This document shows, in pieces, positions 7,542 through 14,237 of a stretch of 27,882 nt of DNA (position 1 is the stretch's first letter; each line of letters opens with the position of its first letter). A program made the translations under genes and the position numbers. The stretch is from NCBI GenBank assembly GCA_900770665.1, contig CAAGKZ010000087.1, positions 1-27,882 of the forward strand. Reading direction: 5' to 3'. The DNA comes from Bacteroidaceae bacterium. Lineage in GTDB: Bacteria; Bacteroidota; Bacteroidia; Bacteroidales; Bacteroidaceae. The notes under the pieces were generated by a model, which ran no database searches, was not told the DNA's origin, and saw only the letters and a program-made list of their open reading frames with translations.

Positions 7542-8177
7542 TTATTGTAGCACCTGTTCAGCGAACTCAAAATCCTCGGGGTTGTCAATGTCAATTCCTT
7601 CAATGGCATTTACAATGGCGATGTATGGATTACTGCCTATGCGCTGGTGCTCTATGGTCCATATTTCCTTGCGGAAGATGTAGAATGCGCTTGTCTCAAA
7701 GTATACAGGCTCTATGGTCTGTGTACGTGGAATCTCCTTGAGGTCATAGTTCAATGGCTCTCCCTTGTACCATGTGAATGTCTGCACTTTCTGTGCACTG
7801 AAAGCAGAGTCGTGATTGCCTTCTGTTACTTGTCTCACAGCATTATCTATTGTCTCTACCTTTATGAACGGTGAGGTGGTATGGGCGAGTACATATACAT
7901 CGGCATCAATCTCTTTTGTGAAGGCATCATAAATCTCTTGTCCCAATGTCTCGTCACGGTCGAGCGACTCATCGCGCTTGAGGAATTTTACGCCTTGGGG
8001 CAGCAGTGGGATAATCTCCTCCTGGCTACAATATACATACACCTCGTCAATGGATGTAGCTTTTGTCAGTGTCTCAAGGATATACTGCAACAAGGGCTTG
8101 TTGCCAAGCATCTTTAGATTCTTGCCGACAACTCGCTTGCTGTTGAGCCTGATGGGTACGAATGCAACTACTTTCAT
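7542..8177 (-). CDS. CMP-sugar synthetase of the acylneuraminate cytidylyltransferase (NeuA) family
   Basis: The enzyme should activate a nine- or eight-carbon acidic sugar with CTP to give a CMP-sugar. It has 211 residues. Family features are the nucleotide-binding N-terminus VPIRLNSKRVVGKNLKMLG (8-26), with the conserved S-K-R and K-N pattern, HTTSPFI (99-105), PVYFETSAFYIFRK (157-170) and GIDIDNPEDFEFAE (194-207), the usual metal-binding end. It matches the sialic/legionaminic/pseudaminic acid enzymes better than KdsB, but the exact substrate cannot be read from sequence. I start at 8177 because AGAGAGGAACC, a reasonable ribosome site, lies just before it and MKVVAFVPIR is the usual family start. 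An in-frame ATG at 8198 would overlap the upstream gene by 10 bp. No NeuB-type synthase gene lies in the window. Confidence 0.85.
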   Translation of the reverse strand: MKVVAFVPIRLNSKRVVGKNLKMLGNKPLLQYILETLTKATSIDEVYVYCSQEEIIPLLPQGVKFLKRDESLDRDETLGQEIYDAFTKEIDADVYVLAHTTSPFIKVETIDNAVRQVTEGNHDSAFSAQKVQTFTWYKGEPLNYDLKEIPRTQTIEPVYFETSAFYIFRKEIWTIEHQRIGSNPYIAIVNAIEGIDIDNPEDFEFAEQVLQ

Positions 8178-8188
8178 GGTTCCTCTCT

Positions 8189-9190
8189 TTATAGACAACT
8201 GAATGCGTCTATTACACCCACAAACTTGTTGTCATCATTTACAACAATCAGTGACTTGATGTTGTGCTGACGCATTATCTCCTCGGCCTGCGAGAGTTTG
8301 GCATCCTCCTTAATCAGTTTGGGATTGCGGTTCATAAGATTCTTCACTGTGAGCTGGAAGAAGTGCTCCTGGTCGCGTTGCATTGTGCGGCGGATGTCGC
8401 CGTCGGTAACAACGCCGATAATCTCATCGTTCTCAATCACTGCCGCCAATCCCATCTTGGTGCGGCTAATCTGCATGAGCGTGTCGCTTATCTTTGATTC
8501 GCTGCTCACGATGGGGAGGTCTTCGGTTGTCATGTAGTCCTTTACTTTTGACAGAAGACGACGACCTAGCGAACCACCGGGGTGGAACTGGGCAAAATCC
8601 TTTGCCTGGAAGTTTCGTACGGTCATCAGTGCGCAGGCAATGGCATCGCCCATGGCAAGGGTTGCTGTGGTTGATGATGTAGGTGCCAGGTTCAGCGGAC
8701 AGGCCTCTTTTTCAACGGCTACGTTAAGGTGGCAGTCCGAGAATTTGGCAAGCAACGATGCCGGGTTACCCGACATTGATATGATGGGAATGTTTCTCTC
8801 CTTGAGCAGCGGTATAAAGCGAAGCAGCTCATCGGTCTGTCCCGAGTTTGATATTGCTAGTACAACATCGCCTTCGCCAATCATTCCAAGGTCGCCATGG
8901 AATGCGTCGAGTGGATTAACAAAAAATGCGGGAGTGCCTGTACTGGCCATTGTGGATGCAATCTTTCCACCTATGTGTCCCGATTTACCTACACCGGTTA
9001 CAATGAGCTTGCCCTTGCTCTCAATGATGAGTTCTATGGCTTTTGTAAAATTGTCATCCAATTTGGGGATAAGATTCAGTATGGCCTCGGCTTCGTCCTG
9101 AAAGCACTTTTTGGCTACATCAATCACATTTGTCATATCTTGTTGTTTTGAAATCGTGATAGGTTGCAGTTTCATCTGATGAACCTGCAT
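8189..9190 (-). CDS. kdsD: KpsF/GutQ-type sugar-phosphate isomerase (D-arabinose 5-phosphate isomerase-like)
   Basis: The family interconverts ribulose 5-phosphate and arabinose 5-phosphate for Kdo synthesis. The layout is an N-terminal SIS domain (about 55-200; TGVGKSGHIGGK at 65-76, ISNSGQTDE at 113-121, EKEACPLNLAPTSSTTATL at 160-178), the HPGGSLGRRL signature (203-212) and two CBS domains (about 218-270 and 285-333). The 333-residue product is slightly longer than E. coli KdsD (328). Three starts are possible: 9190, Met6 at 9175 and Met19 at 9136. Alignment with E. coli favours a later start, but the promoter fits any. It is the first gene of a minus-strand set with the CMP-sugar synthetase (11-bp gap), DUF115 and SIMPL genes. 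A non-Kdo role for the isomerase in that pathway is possible. Confidence 0.85.
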   Translation of the reverse strand: MQVHQMKLQPITISKQQDMTNVIDVAKKCFQDEAEAILNLIPKLDDNFTKAIELIIESKGKLIVTGVGKSGHIGGKIASTMASTGTPAFFVNPLDAFHGDLGMIGEGDVVLAISNSGQTDELLRFIPLLKERNIPIISMSGNPASLLAKFSDCHLNVAVEKEACPLNLAPTSSTTATLAMGDAIACALMTVRNFQAKDFAQFHPGGSLGRRLLSKVKDYMTTEDLPIVSSESKISDTLMQISRTKMGLAAVIENDEIIGVVTDGDIRRTMQRDQEHFFQLTVKNLMNRNPKLIKEDAKLSQAEEIMRQHNIKSLIVVNDDNKFVGVIDAFSCL

Positions 9191-9203
9191 AGTTTCTTAT
9201 CTG

Positions 9204-9211
9204 CGAAGATA
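9204..9211 (-). promoter_or_regulatory. Probable -7 promoter element of the kpsF operon
   Basis: On the minus strand TATCTTCG lies 13 nt before the most upstream start at 9190. It is the same -7 variant as in the promoter at 819-849. The -33 region is only TTTC at about 20 nt. The leader would be very short for the start at 9190, which slightly favours the later starts at 9175 or 9136. Confidence 0.45.
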
Positions 9212-9246
9212 GTAAATAAAAATGAATAATTGAAAATATAGGGGTA

Positions 9247-9286
9247 TATAAAAAGTCTCTGCCGTATGCGGCAGAGACTTTTTATA
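9247..9286 (-). terminator. Perfect hairpin terminator after ridA
   Basis: An 18-bp perfect stem (9247-9264 with 9269-9286) contains AAAAAGTCTCTGCCG and its complement around a 4-nt loop (TATG). The flanking A and T tracts make it a textbook intrinsic terminator in both orientations. It lies 17 bp after the ridA stop and 36 bp upstream of the next promoter region, so it should isolate ridA from the kpsF operon. Confidence 0.93.
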
Positions 9287-9303
9287 ATCAAATGTGATGC
9301 TTT

Positions 9304-9678
9304 TTAGATTTCAGCGATAACCTCAACCTCGCACAGAACGTTCTTTGGGAGAGTCTTCACTGCAACACATGAACGTGCTGGCTTGCTTGTAAAGTACTCG
9401 GCGTAAACGGCGTTGAACGCAGCAAAGTCGGCCATGTCGCTAAGGAAACATGTTGTCTTTACAACCTTCTCGAATGTTGTGCCGGCCTCCTCGAGAACAG
9501 CAGCAAGGTTCTTCATTACCTGTGTGGCCTGGTCTGTGATACCCTCGGTCTCAACATTGCCTGTTGCAGGGTTGATGGGTACCTGACCCGATGTGAACAA
9601 CATATTGCCGCAGATGATAGCCTGTGAGTATGGGCCGATAGCTTCAGGAGCATTGCTTGTATAAACTTTCTTCAACAT
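9304..9678 (-). CDS. ridA: RidA family enamine/imine deaminase
   Basis: RidA hydrolyses the reactive 2-aminoacrylate or 2-aminocrotonate released by PLP enzymes such as threonine dehydratase, protecting other PLP enzymes. The 124 residues match the family length. Diagnostic features are GPYSQAI (15-21), the FTSGQVP turn (28-34), Arg102 in SKPARSCVAVKTLP, the catalytic arginine that binds the substrate carboxylate, and CEVEVIA at the C-terminus. The gene lies 153 bp downstream of ilvA on the same strand, with a palindromic repeat between them, and ends in its own terminator. The neighbour supports the family role, because IlvA produces the RidA substrate. Identification is secure. Confidence 0.95.
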   Translation of the reverse strand: MLKKVYTSNAPEAIGPYSQAIICGNMLFTSGQVPINPATGNVETEGITDQATQVMKNLAAVLEEAGTTFEKVVKTTCFLSDMADFAAFNAVYAEYFTSKPARSCVAVKTLPKNVLCEVEVIAEI

Positions 9679-9748
9679 AGTTATTTTGTTTTTAATGGTT
9701 TAAATTAGTAATAATATAGCTGTTGGCCTGCAATTTTTTTGCGAACTT

Positions 9749-9817
9749 GTCATCCTGAACGGCGTGAAGGATCTGAAAACCGCGTTTGAATAGATACTTC
9801 GCAACGCTCAGTATGAC
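9749..9817. repeat. Intergenic palindromic repeat, copy A (ridA-ilvA gap)
   Basis: The left arm (9749-9774) begins GTCATCCTGAACG and ends GAAGGATCT. The right arm (9792-9817) begins AGATACTTCGC and ends CTCAGTATGAC. By eye the arms are complementary at about 20 of 26 positions, around a 17-nt spacer. The right arm occurs again at 11145-11170. Elements of this kind are widespread extragenic palindromes in bacteria. Here it could fold in the ilvA-ridA transcript and act as a 3' stabiliser or terminator. Confidence 0.75.
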
Positions 9818-9831
9818 ATTTGTTATTAGTA

Positions 9832-11028
9832 TTAGTCAAGGATATTGAAACCGGCCTTTGTAAGTGCCGATTTAATCTTGCTGATGTGCTCGAAATTACG
9901 TGTCTCAAGGTCAATGCGTATCCAACAGCCTGTAACGCCTGTGTTGGCATTTGTACGCTCGTGGTGTACACCAATCACGTTGCCGCCAAGGTCGGCAATA
10001 ATCTTTGATACCTGTACCAACTGGCCGGGCTTGTCAAGTAGCTCTACCTTGAGCAGTGCCGAACGGCCCGATGTGAAGAGACCACGCTTGATTACACGGT
10101 CGAGGATGTTGACGTCAATGTTACCGCCCGATACAACGCAGATTGTGTTCTTGCCCTCAACTGGTACCTTGTCGAACATTACTGCTGCAGCCGCAACTGC
10201 GCCTGCACCCTCGGTAATAATCTTCTGGTGCTCGAGCATTGAAAGTATTGCCGAAGAAACCTCGTCGTCTGTTACGGTAACGATGCCGTCTACATATTGG
10301 CTGCAGAAACTGAATGTGTTCTCGCCCGGCTGCTTCACTGCAATACCGTCGGCAATTGTTGAAACAGAGTCCAAGCGCTCAATCTGCTTGTGCTCAACAG
10401 AATTCTTCATGCTTGGAGCACCTGCTGCCTGTACACCGTATACCTTGATGTTGGGGTTCAGTGACTTGAGAGCGAATGCAACACCCGAAATGAGGCCACC
10501 GCCACCAATGGGCACAACAACAACCTCAACATCCTTCATCTGGTCAATAAGTTCAAGACCAATTGTACCCTGGCCTGCAATCACGTCAATGTCGTCGAAT
10601 GGGTGGATGAATGTATAACCCATCTCGTCGCGCAGCTCGATGGCGCGCTTGTAAGCATCGTCATACACACCCTCTACAAGGCAAATCTCGGCACCATAGC
10701 CTCTTGTTGCCTCAACTTTTGAGATTGGAGCACAGTCGGGGAGGCAGATTGTAGACTTGATGCCGTTCCTTGTTGCTGCCAAAGCAACACCCTGAGCGTG
10801 GTTGCCGGCTGAGCAGGCGATAACGCCCTTTGCCTTCTCCTCGGCCGAGAGCTGTGAAATCTTGTAGTACGAACCACGAACCTTGAACGAACCGGTCAAC
10901 TGCAAGTTCTCGGGCTTGAGGAAGATGTTGCCCTTCTTGTTCAAATAGGGAGCCGGAATGAGCTCTGTGCGACGTACCACGTCCTTCAGGACGTACGATG
11001 CGTGATAGATTTTGTCGAGTGTAAGCAT
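9832..11028 (-). CDS. ilvA: Threonine ammonia-lyase (threonine dehydratase) with C-terminal ACT domain
   Basis: The enzyme converts threonine to 2-oxobutanoate and ammonia, the first step toward isoleucine, and is PLP dependent. It has 398 residues. The catalytic Lys49 lies in TGSFKVRG, with SAGNHAQG at 73-80 and the phosphate-binding GGGGL at 175-179. The last 75 residues (LLKVELLDKPGQLVQVSKII onward) form a single ACT-like domain. E. coli IlvA has about 514 residues with a longer regulatory part, so this belongs to the shorter catabolic-like type, common in Bacteroidota. Feedback control by isoleucine cannot be read from sequence. I start at the ATG at 11028; the frame is open 15 codons further upstream without a family match. 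ridA follows at 153 bp, and ilvC lies 6 kb away on the same strand. Confidence 0.95.
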   Translation of the reverse strand: MLTLDKIYHASYVLKDVVRRTELIPAPYLNKKGNIFLKPENLQLTGSFKVRGSYYKISQLSAEEKAKGVIACSAGNHAQGVALAATRNGIKSTICLPDCAPISKVEATRGYGAEICLVEGVYDDAYKRAIELRDEMGYTFIHPFDDIDVIAGQGTIGLELIDQMKDVEVVVVPIGGGGLISGVAFALKSLNPNIKVYGVQAAGAPSMKNSVEHKQIERLDSVSTIADGIAVKQPGENTFSFCSQYVDGIVTVTDDEVSSAILSMLEHQKIITEGAGAVAAAAVMFDKVPVEGKNTICVVSGGNIDVNILDRVIKRGLFTSGRSALLKVELLDKPGQLVQVSKIIADLGGNVIGVHHERTNANTGVTGCWIRIDLETRNFEHISKIKSALTKAGFNILD

Positions 11029-11118
11029 TGTATTATTGTTTAATATGTGATATTCAATAACTATTTCCCCCACATCACCAAAGTGGTGTCATTTTTCGGG
11101 CAAAGCCCTCAACAACAC

Positions 11119-11172
11119 GTCTGAACGTACGTTAAGAATCTTTTAGATACTTCGCTACGCTCAGTATGACAT
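11119..11172. repeat. Intergenic palindromic repeat, copy B (ilvA leader, degenerate)
   Basis: The right arm (11145-11172) reads AGATACTTCGCTACGCTCAG then TATGACAT and differs from copy A at one base across the shared stretch. The left arm (about 11119-11140) keeps CTGAACGTACG and AAGAATCT but is shorter by a few bases than a perfect partner. It contains the 10-bp palindrome AACGTACGTT (11124-11133). Copies A and B have the same orientation and bracket ilvA. Confidence 0.65.
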
Positions 11173-11201
11173 AAGGGGTTGTTCTATATTTACCCGTTTC
11201 G

Positions 11202-11209
11202 CAAATTTA
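11202..11209 (-). promoter_or_regulatory. Probable -7 promoter element for ilvA
   Basis: On the minus strand TAAATTTG fits TAnnTTTG exactly and lies in an A/T-rich stretch. No TTTG is seen 19-21 nt upstream. If used, it gives a leader of about 165 nt that contains repeat copy B and two small hairpins. Confidence 0.4.
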
Positions 11210-11301
11210 CAACCATTTTTGTTATAATTTACAGATTGGCATATTTTTTTATTAAAAAAGTAAGAAATGGGGTAGTGGGGCCGCTTTTGAGTGTCGCTGA
11301 A

Positions 11302-11342
11302 ATACAAATGCGATGAGCTGAATCAGCTCATCGCATTTGTAT
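11302..11342 (-). terminator. 20-bp perfect hairpin after the lipoprotein operon
   Basis: Arm 11302-11321 (ATACAAATGCGATGAGCTGA) is exactly complementary to 11323-11342, with one base between, so the real loop would take up the central few pairs. It lies 18 bp after the stop of the lipoprotein gene. On the minus strand no U tract follows, unlike the other terminators here, so it may be an RNA 3'-end stabiliser or a protein-binding palindrome as well as a terminator. Confidence 0.7.
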
Positions 11343-11360
11343 AAGATATGATTCACTCGA

Positions 11361-13352
11361 TTACTTTACGGTAAGTTTCTGGATGTTGAGTGTGCCGGTA
11401 ACAGAGAATGTAACGCTCTGTGCATCACCGCTCCATGTACCTGCGCTGAATGAACCTGTGCTTGCACTCATTGTGCTAACCTTGCCACCCTCAAATACAA
11501 TGCTTGACATTGTACCCTCGCTAACGCTGACAGTGATTGTTGAGCTCTTGTATGTGCGCAGCTCAACATCGCCACCGGTTCTTGTCCAGAGTCTTACAGG
11601 TGTGCTTGCTGAACCCTGTGCAACCTTTACAGACACATTGCCGTTTGTGAATGTGATTTCGTTGAACTCAACGCCTGCACCCTGTGTAGAACCTGCCTCA
11701 ACTGTTGCACGCTCAACAGATGGTGTAAGACCCTCGGGGTTTGTGAAGTCGAATACACCGGCCTCTGCTGTTGGTGTGTCAGGTGTGTCTGGTGTCTCGG
11801 GCTCCTCTGGCTCTGGAGTCTCGGGAGTTTCAGGCTGCTCAGGTGTTGCACCTGTACCGCTTGAAACAACTACGTTCTTGATTTCCCATGTACTTGAGTT
11901 TGCTGTTGTTGACATATACTTGAATGCAAAGACAACTGCAGACTGGCCCATCATTGATGCGGGGAGTGCTATCTTGCCGGTGTTCTGGAATGTCCAGCTG
12001 CCGTTGTTCACTGCACCGTAGTTGATCTCGGTCCACTCTGTTGTTGCAACATCGCCTGTGTAGTTGCTTGTGATAACCAACTTGTGGTTTGCAGCAGCTG
12101 CGCTTGCATCACCTTTGTTGATTACATAGTCGAATGCGATGTATGCTGCTGTCTCGTTTGTGAAATCAATAGCAGGTGAAATGAGCCAGCTTTCTGCATT
12201 CTGGCTTTTACCATCAGCATAGCCCGAAGCCTTTGCACCATAAGTAGCATCTGATACCCATGCATAGTCACCTACAGTCTCCTGTGTGGTGAATGAACCG
12301 AAACCATTTGTGAATGCCTCGTTTACATATGCGTTTGTAGGTGTCTCCGGAGTCTCTGGCTCCTCAGGTGTCTCACCGTCGATTGAGTATGCTGAAACGC
12401 TCTTCAAACCAGCTACGCCAAAATACTTCTCAAGGCTACCTGTGAGGGTTACAAGCTTCTTGTAGTTGCCAGGGTTGTCAACGAGATTCAATGCGTTGCG
12501 CACTGCACCGCTTTGCAACTGAACAGGCATACAGTTATTATAGTCAGTCTCGTCTGGATTATCTGCAATAAGAAGGTTTGTATTTGACTCTGCTGTACCG
12601 CTGAATACGCAACCCTCTGTGTAAACCTGACCATTGATTGTACCAACGATATAGCCCTTTACAACTGCAGGCTTTGCTGCGCCGCCAAATGCTGCAAGAG
12701 CCTCGGCAACGGTGTACTCTTTAGCCTCCTCGGGCTCAACAACCTCAGCCTTGCCATGAGCAACCTTGAAGTTCTTTACCTCCCAGGTACTAGACTTGCT
12801 CTTTGCTGTGTAACGCAATGCGAACACAACACCGCTCTTGCCAAGGAAATCGGCAGGAACAGTTACGTTTGCCTTGTAGAATGTTGCCCAGTCGCTGCCC
12901 TCTACTGCATTGTAGGGGAGGTCTGTCCATGTTGCCTCAGCAGCATTGCCGGCATAGTCGGTGCTGATGAGCAGTGAGTGGTTGGCTGCAACCTTGCCGC
13001 TCTCGGAGTAACGGATGATGTAGTCGAATGCTACATAAGCCTCGGTCTCGTTTGTGAAATCTACAGGAGTAGATATCAACCAGCTTGTTGCTGCGTTGTT
13101 TGCGCCATCAACATAAGATGTTGCCTTTGCAGTGCTGTAGTCAATCACCCAAGGGTAGTTGCCTTCGGTCTCCTCTGTGCTGAATACACCGAAATCTTTT
13201 GCGAAAGTCTCATTGATGTACACACCCTCTTCTGTTGCGTTGCCGTTACCGCCTGTGTTGCCACCGGGGTTGTAAGGCGAATCAGGAGTGTCGTTACATG
13301 CAGCGAATGCAAAAACGCCAAGCGCTGCAAAGAATAGATTCCTAAGTTTCAT
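11361..13352 (-). CDS. Surface lipoprotein with two choice-of-anchor J-like modules and an OB-like (DUF6359-type) domain
   Basis: The 663-residue protein has a lipoprotein signal with lipid Cys19 (FAAC), followed by N-D and a Gly/Asn-rich linker (27-40). Residues 43-198 and 340-497 are a clear internal duplication, each a beta-sandwich of the choice-of-anchor J type (INETFAKDFGVFST and VNEAFTNGFGSFTT; later SSTWEVKNFKV and SSTWEIKNVVV). Between them (about 211-325) is a domain starting EYTVAEALAAF and PAVVKGYIVGTINGQ, typical of DUF6359/OB-like modules. Pro/Glu/Thr-rich linkers follow at 326-339 and 503-530, then a C-terminal beta domain (531-663). It is the last gene of the TonB receptor operon, 33 bp after the DUF5689 gene, with a hairpin after the stop. 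I infer a cell-surface ligand-binding role. Domain names are from memory and the ligand is unknown. Confidence 0.75.
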   Translation of the reverse strand: MKLRNLFFAALGVFAFAACNDTPDSPYNPGGNTGGNGNATEEGVYINETFAKDFGVFSTEETEGNYPWVIDYSTAKATSYVDGANNAATSWLISTPVDFTNETEAYVAFDYIIRYSESGKVAANHSLLISTDYAGNAAEATWTDLPYNAVEGSDWATFYKANVTVPADFLGKSGVVFALRYTAKSKSSTWEVKNFKVAHGKAEVVEPEEAKEYTVAEALAAFGGAAKPAVVKGYIVGTINGQVYTEGCVFSGTAESNTNLLIADNPDETDYNNCMPVQLQSGAVRNALNLVDNPGNYKKLVTLTGSLEKYFGVAGLKSVSAYSIDGETPEEPETPETPTNAYVNEAFTNGFGSFTTQETVGDYAWVSDATYGAKASGYADGKSQNAESWLISPAIDFTNETAAYIAFDYVINKGDASAAAANHKLVITSNYTGDVATTEWTEINYGAVNNGSWTFQNTGKIALPASMMGQSAVVFAFKYMSTTANSSTWEIKNVVVSSGTGATPEQPETPETPEPEEPETPDTPDTPTAEAGVFDFTNPEGLTPSVERATVEAGSTQGAGVEFNEITFTNGNVSVKVAQGSASTPVRLWTRTGGDVELRTYKSSTITVSVSEGTMSSIVFEGGKVSTMSASTGSFSAGTWSGDAQSVTFSVTGTLNIQKLTVK

Positions 13353-13385
13353 AATGTTTTGTTTTTGGTTAATTATAGATTATTA

Positions 13386-14210
13386 TCATTCATTTGCCGG
13401 TTCAATGTCGGCAGTGCTGCTGATTACGAACTGCCAGTAGTCGTTGTAGCGTGTCATAACACCGTTGATGTTGAGCTCGCCGTCAGGGATTGCCTCGTTT
13501 GCAAAGTCGGCGTATGTGCTCATGCGCAATACAAGGTTTGTCTTGCCCATCTTTATCTTACGCTCTACAACATTGTTGTACTGCAGTTCCTCGGGTGCCC
13601 ATGTTGCGGTGCCGTCGGCCTCAACAATCTCAACGCCCTCAAGACGTACGAACTTTGCAAGGTTGTTCTTGTTGGCATCGGTGAAGAATGTGTCGTCAAT
13701 TACCTCGGGCTGCATCTCGGGCTGAGTGGGGTCGGGGATGCCGATGAGACGCACGTGCTGTGGGTAGATGTTCTTGTTCATGCGTCCTACCTTTCCGTTG
13801 TAGAGGCCGCCAATCTGTGCCATCTTGCCATAACCGCCGATGTAGAGGTCCTTGCAGGCAATGCGTACGCGCTGACCTTTAGGAACCATTGCATAGAGGC
13901 CCACGTCGTTCACGCCAATTACCATGGCGCCGGTTTCGTCATTGATGATGAACTGCTTGTAGACGTTGCCGCTCTCGTCATTTGCAACAACAACACCTTC
14001 GATTATGATATCTTCGGTAATCTGTTTTACTGAGTTACCGCTGATGGTTGAAGAGTATTTCGTTTTCAACTCTGCGATGGTGTGGGTTGCCTCGCCAATC
14101 TCGTTGTTGCCGAATGGTGGCTCGTTGAACTGTGGTTCGTCAAAATCGTTCATGCAGGATGTTGCAAAGAGCGACAGCGCGAGGATTGATAGATATTTTA
14201 TTGCTTTCAT
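13386..14210 (-). CDS. DUF5689-domain lipoprotein
   Basis: The protein has 274 residues with a lipoprotein signal ending in ATSC (Cys19), followed by M-N-D-F-D-E, an acidic run that fits surface export in Bacteroidota. The core (about 65-270) contains IIIEGVVVANDESGNVYKQF and INDETGAMVIGV, then KGQRVRIACKDLYIGGYGKM, the pattern of DUF5689, which looks like an OB-type beta barrel. It ends with GVMTRYNDYWQFVISSTADI. It lies 27 bp after the TonB-dependent receptor gene and 33 bp before the large lipoprotein gene, so the three form one operon. It takes the position usually held by a SusD-like lipoprotein, but I see no SusD features. Probable role: surface partner of the receptor. Ligand unknown. 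Confidence 0.82.
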   Translation of the reverse strand: MKAIKYLSILALSLFATSCMNDFDEPQFNEPPFGNNEIGEATHTIAELKTKYSSTISGNSVKQITEDIIIEGVVVANDESGNVYKQFIINDETGAMVIGVNDVGLYAMVPKGQRVRIACKDLYIGGYGKMAQIGGLYNGKVGRMNKNIYPQHVRLIGIPDPTQPEMQPEVIDDTFFTDANKNNLAKFVRLEGVEIVEADGTATWAPEELQYNNVVERKIKMGKTNLVLRMSTYADFANEAIPDGELNINGVMTRYNDYWQFVISSTADIEPANE

Positions 14211-14237
14211 AATTTGCTTTTATTTATAAAGGTCTTA

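Larger units (their letters stand above)
11029..11360. other. 332-bp gap between ilvA and the lipoprotein operon
   Basis: No gene is seen here. On the minus strand, reading toward ilvA, it holds the 20-bp hairpin of the preceding operon (11302-11342), an A/T-rich stretch, a -7 element (11202-11209), the degenerate repeat copy B (11119-11172) and two short hairpins, GGGC-AAA-GCCC (11098-11108) and CACCA-AAG-TGGTG (11076-11088). The last three would lie in a leader of about 165 nt before ilvA. Such a leader could regulate expression, but I recognise no known riboswitch or T-box. Confidence 0.6.

Noticed and set aside
8178..8198. Upstream start of the CMP-sugar synthetase overlapping the isomerase gene
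   Set aside because: The later ATG at 8177 has a ribosome site at normal distance and gives the usual family N-terminus.
11075..11092. A five-codon minus-strand reading (MTPLW) in the ilvA leader, over a small hairpin, suggestive of an attenuation peptide
   Set aside because: Too short to distinguish from chance, holds a single Leu and Thr and no Ile, and lacks a convincing terminator/antiterminator pair.
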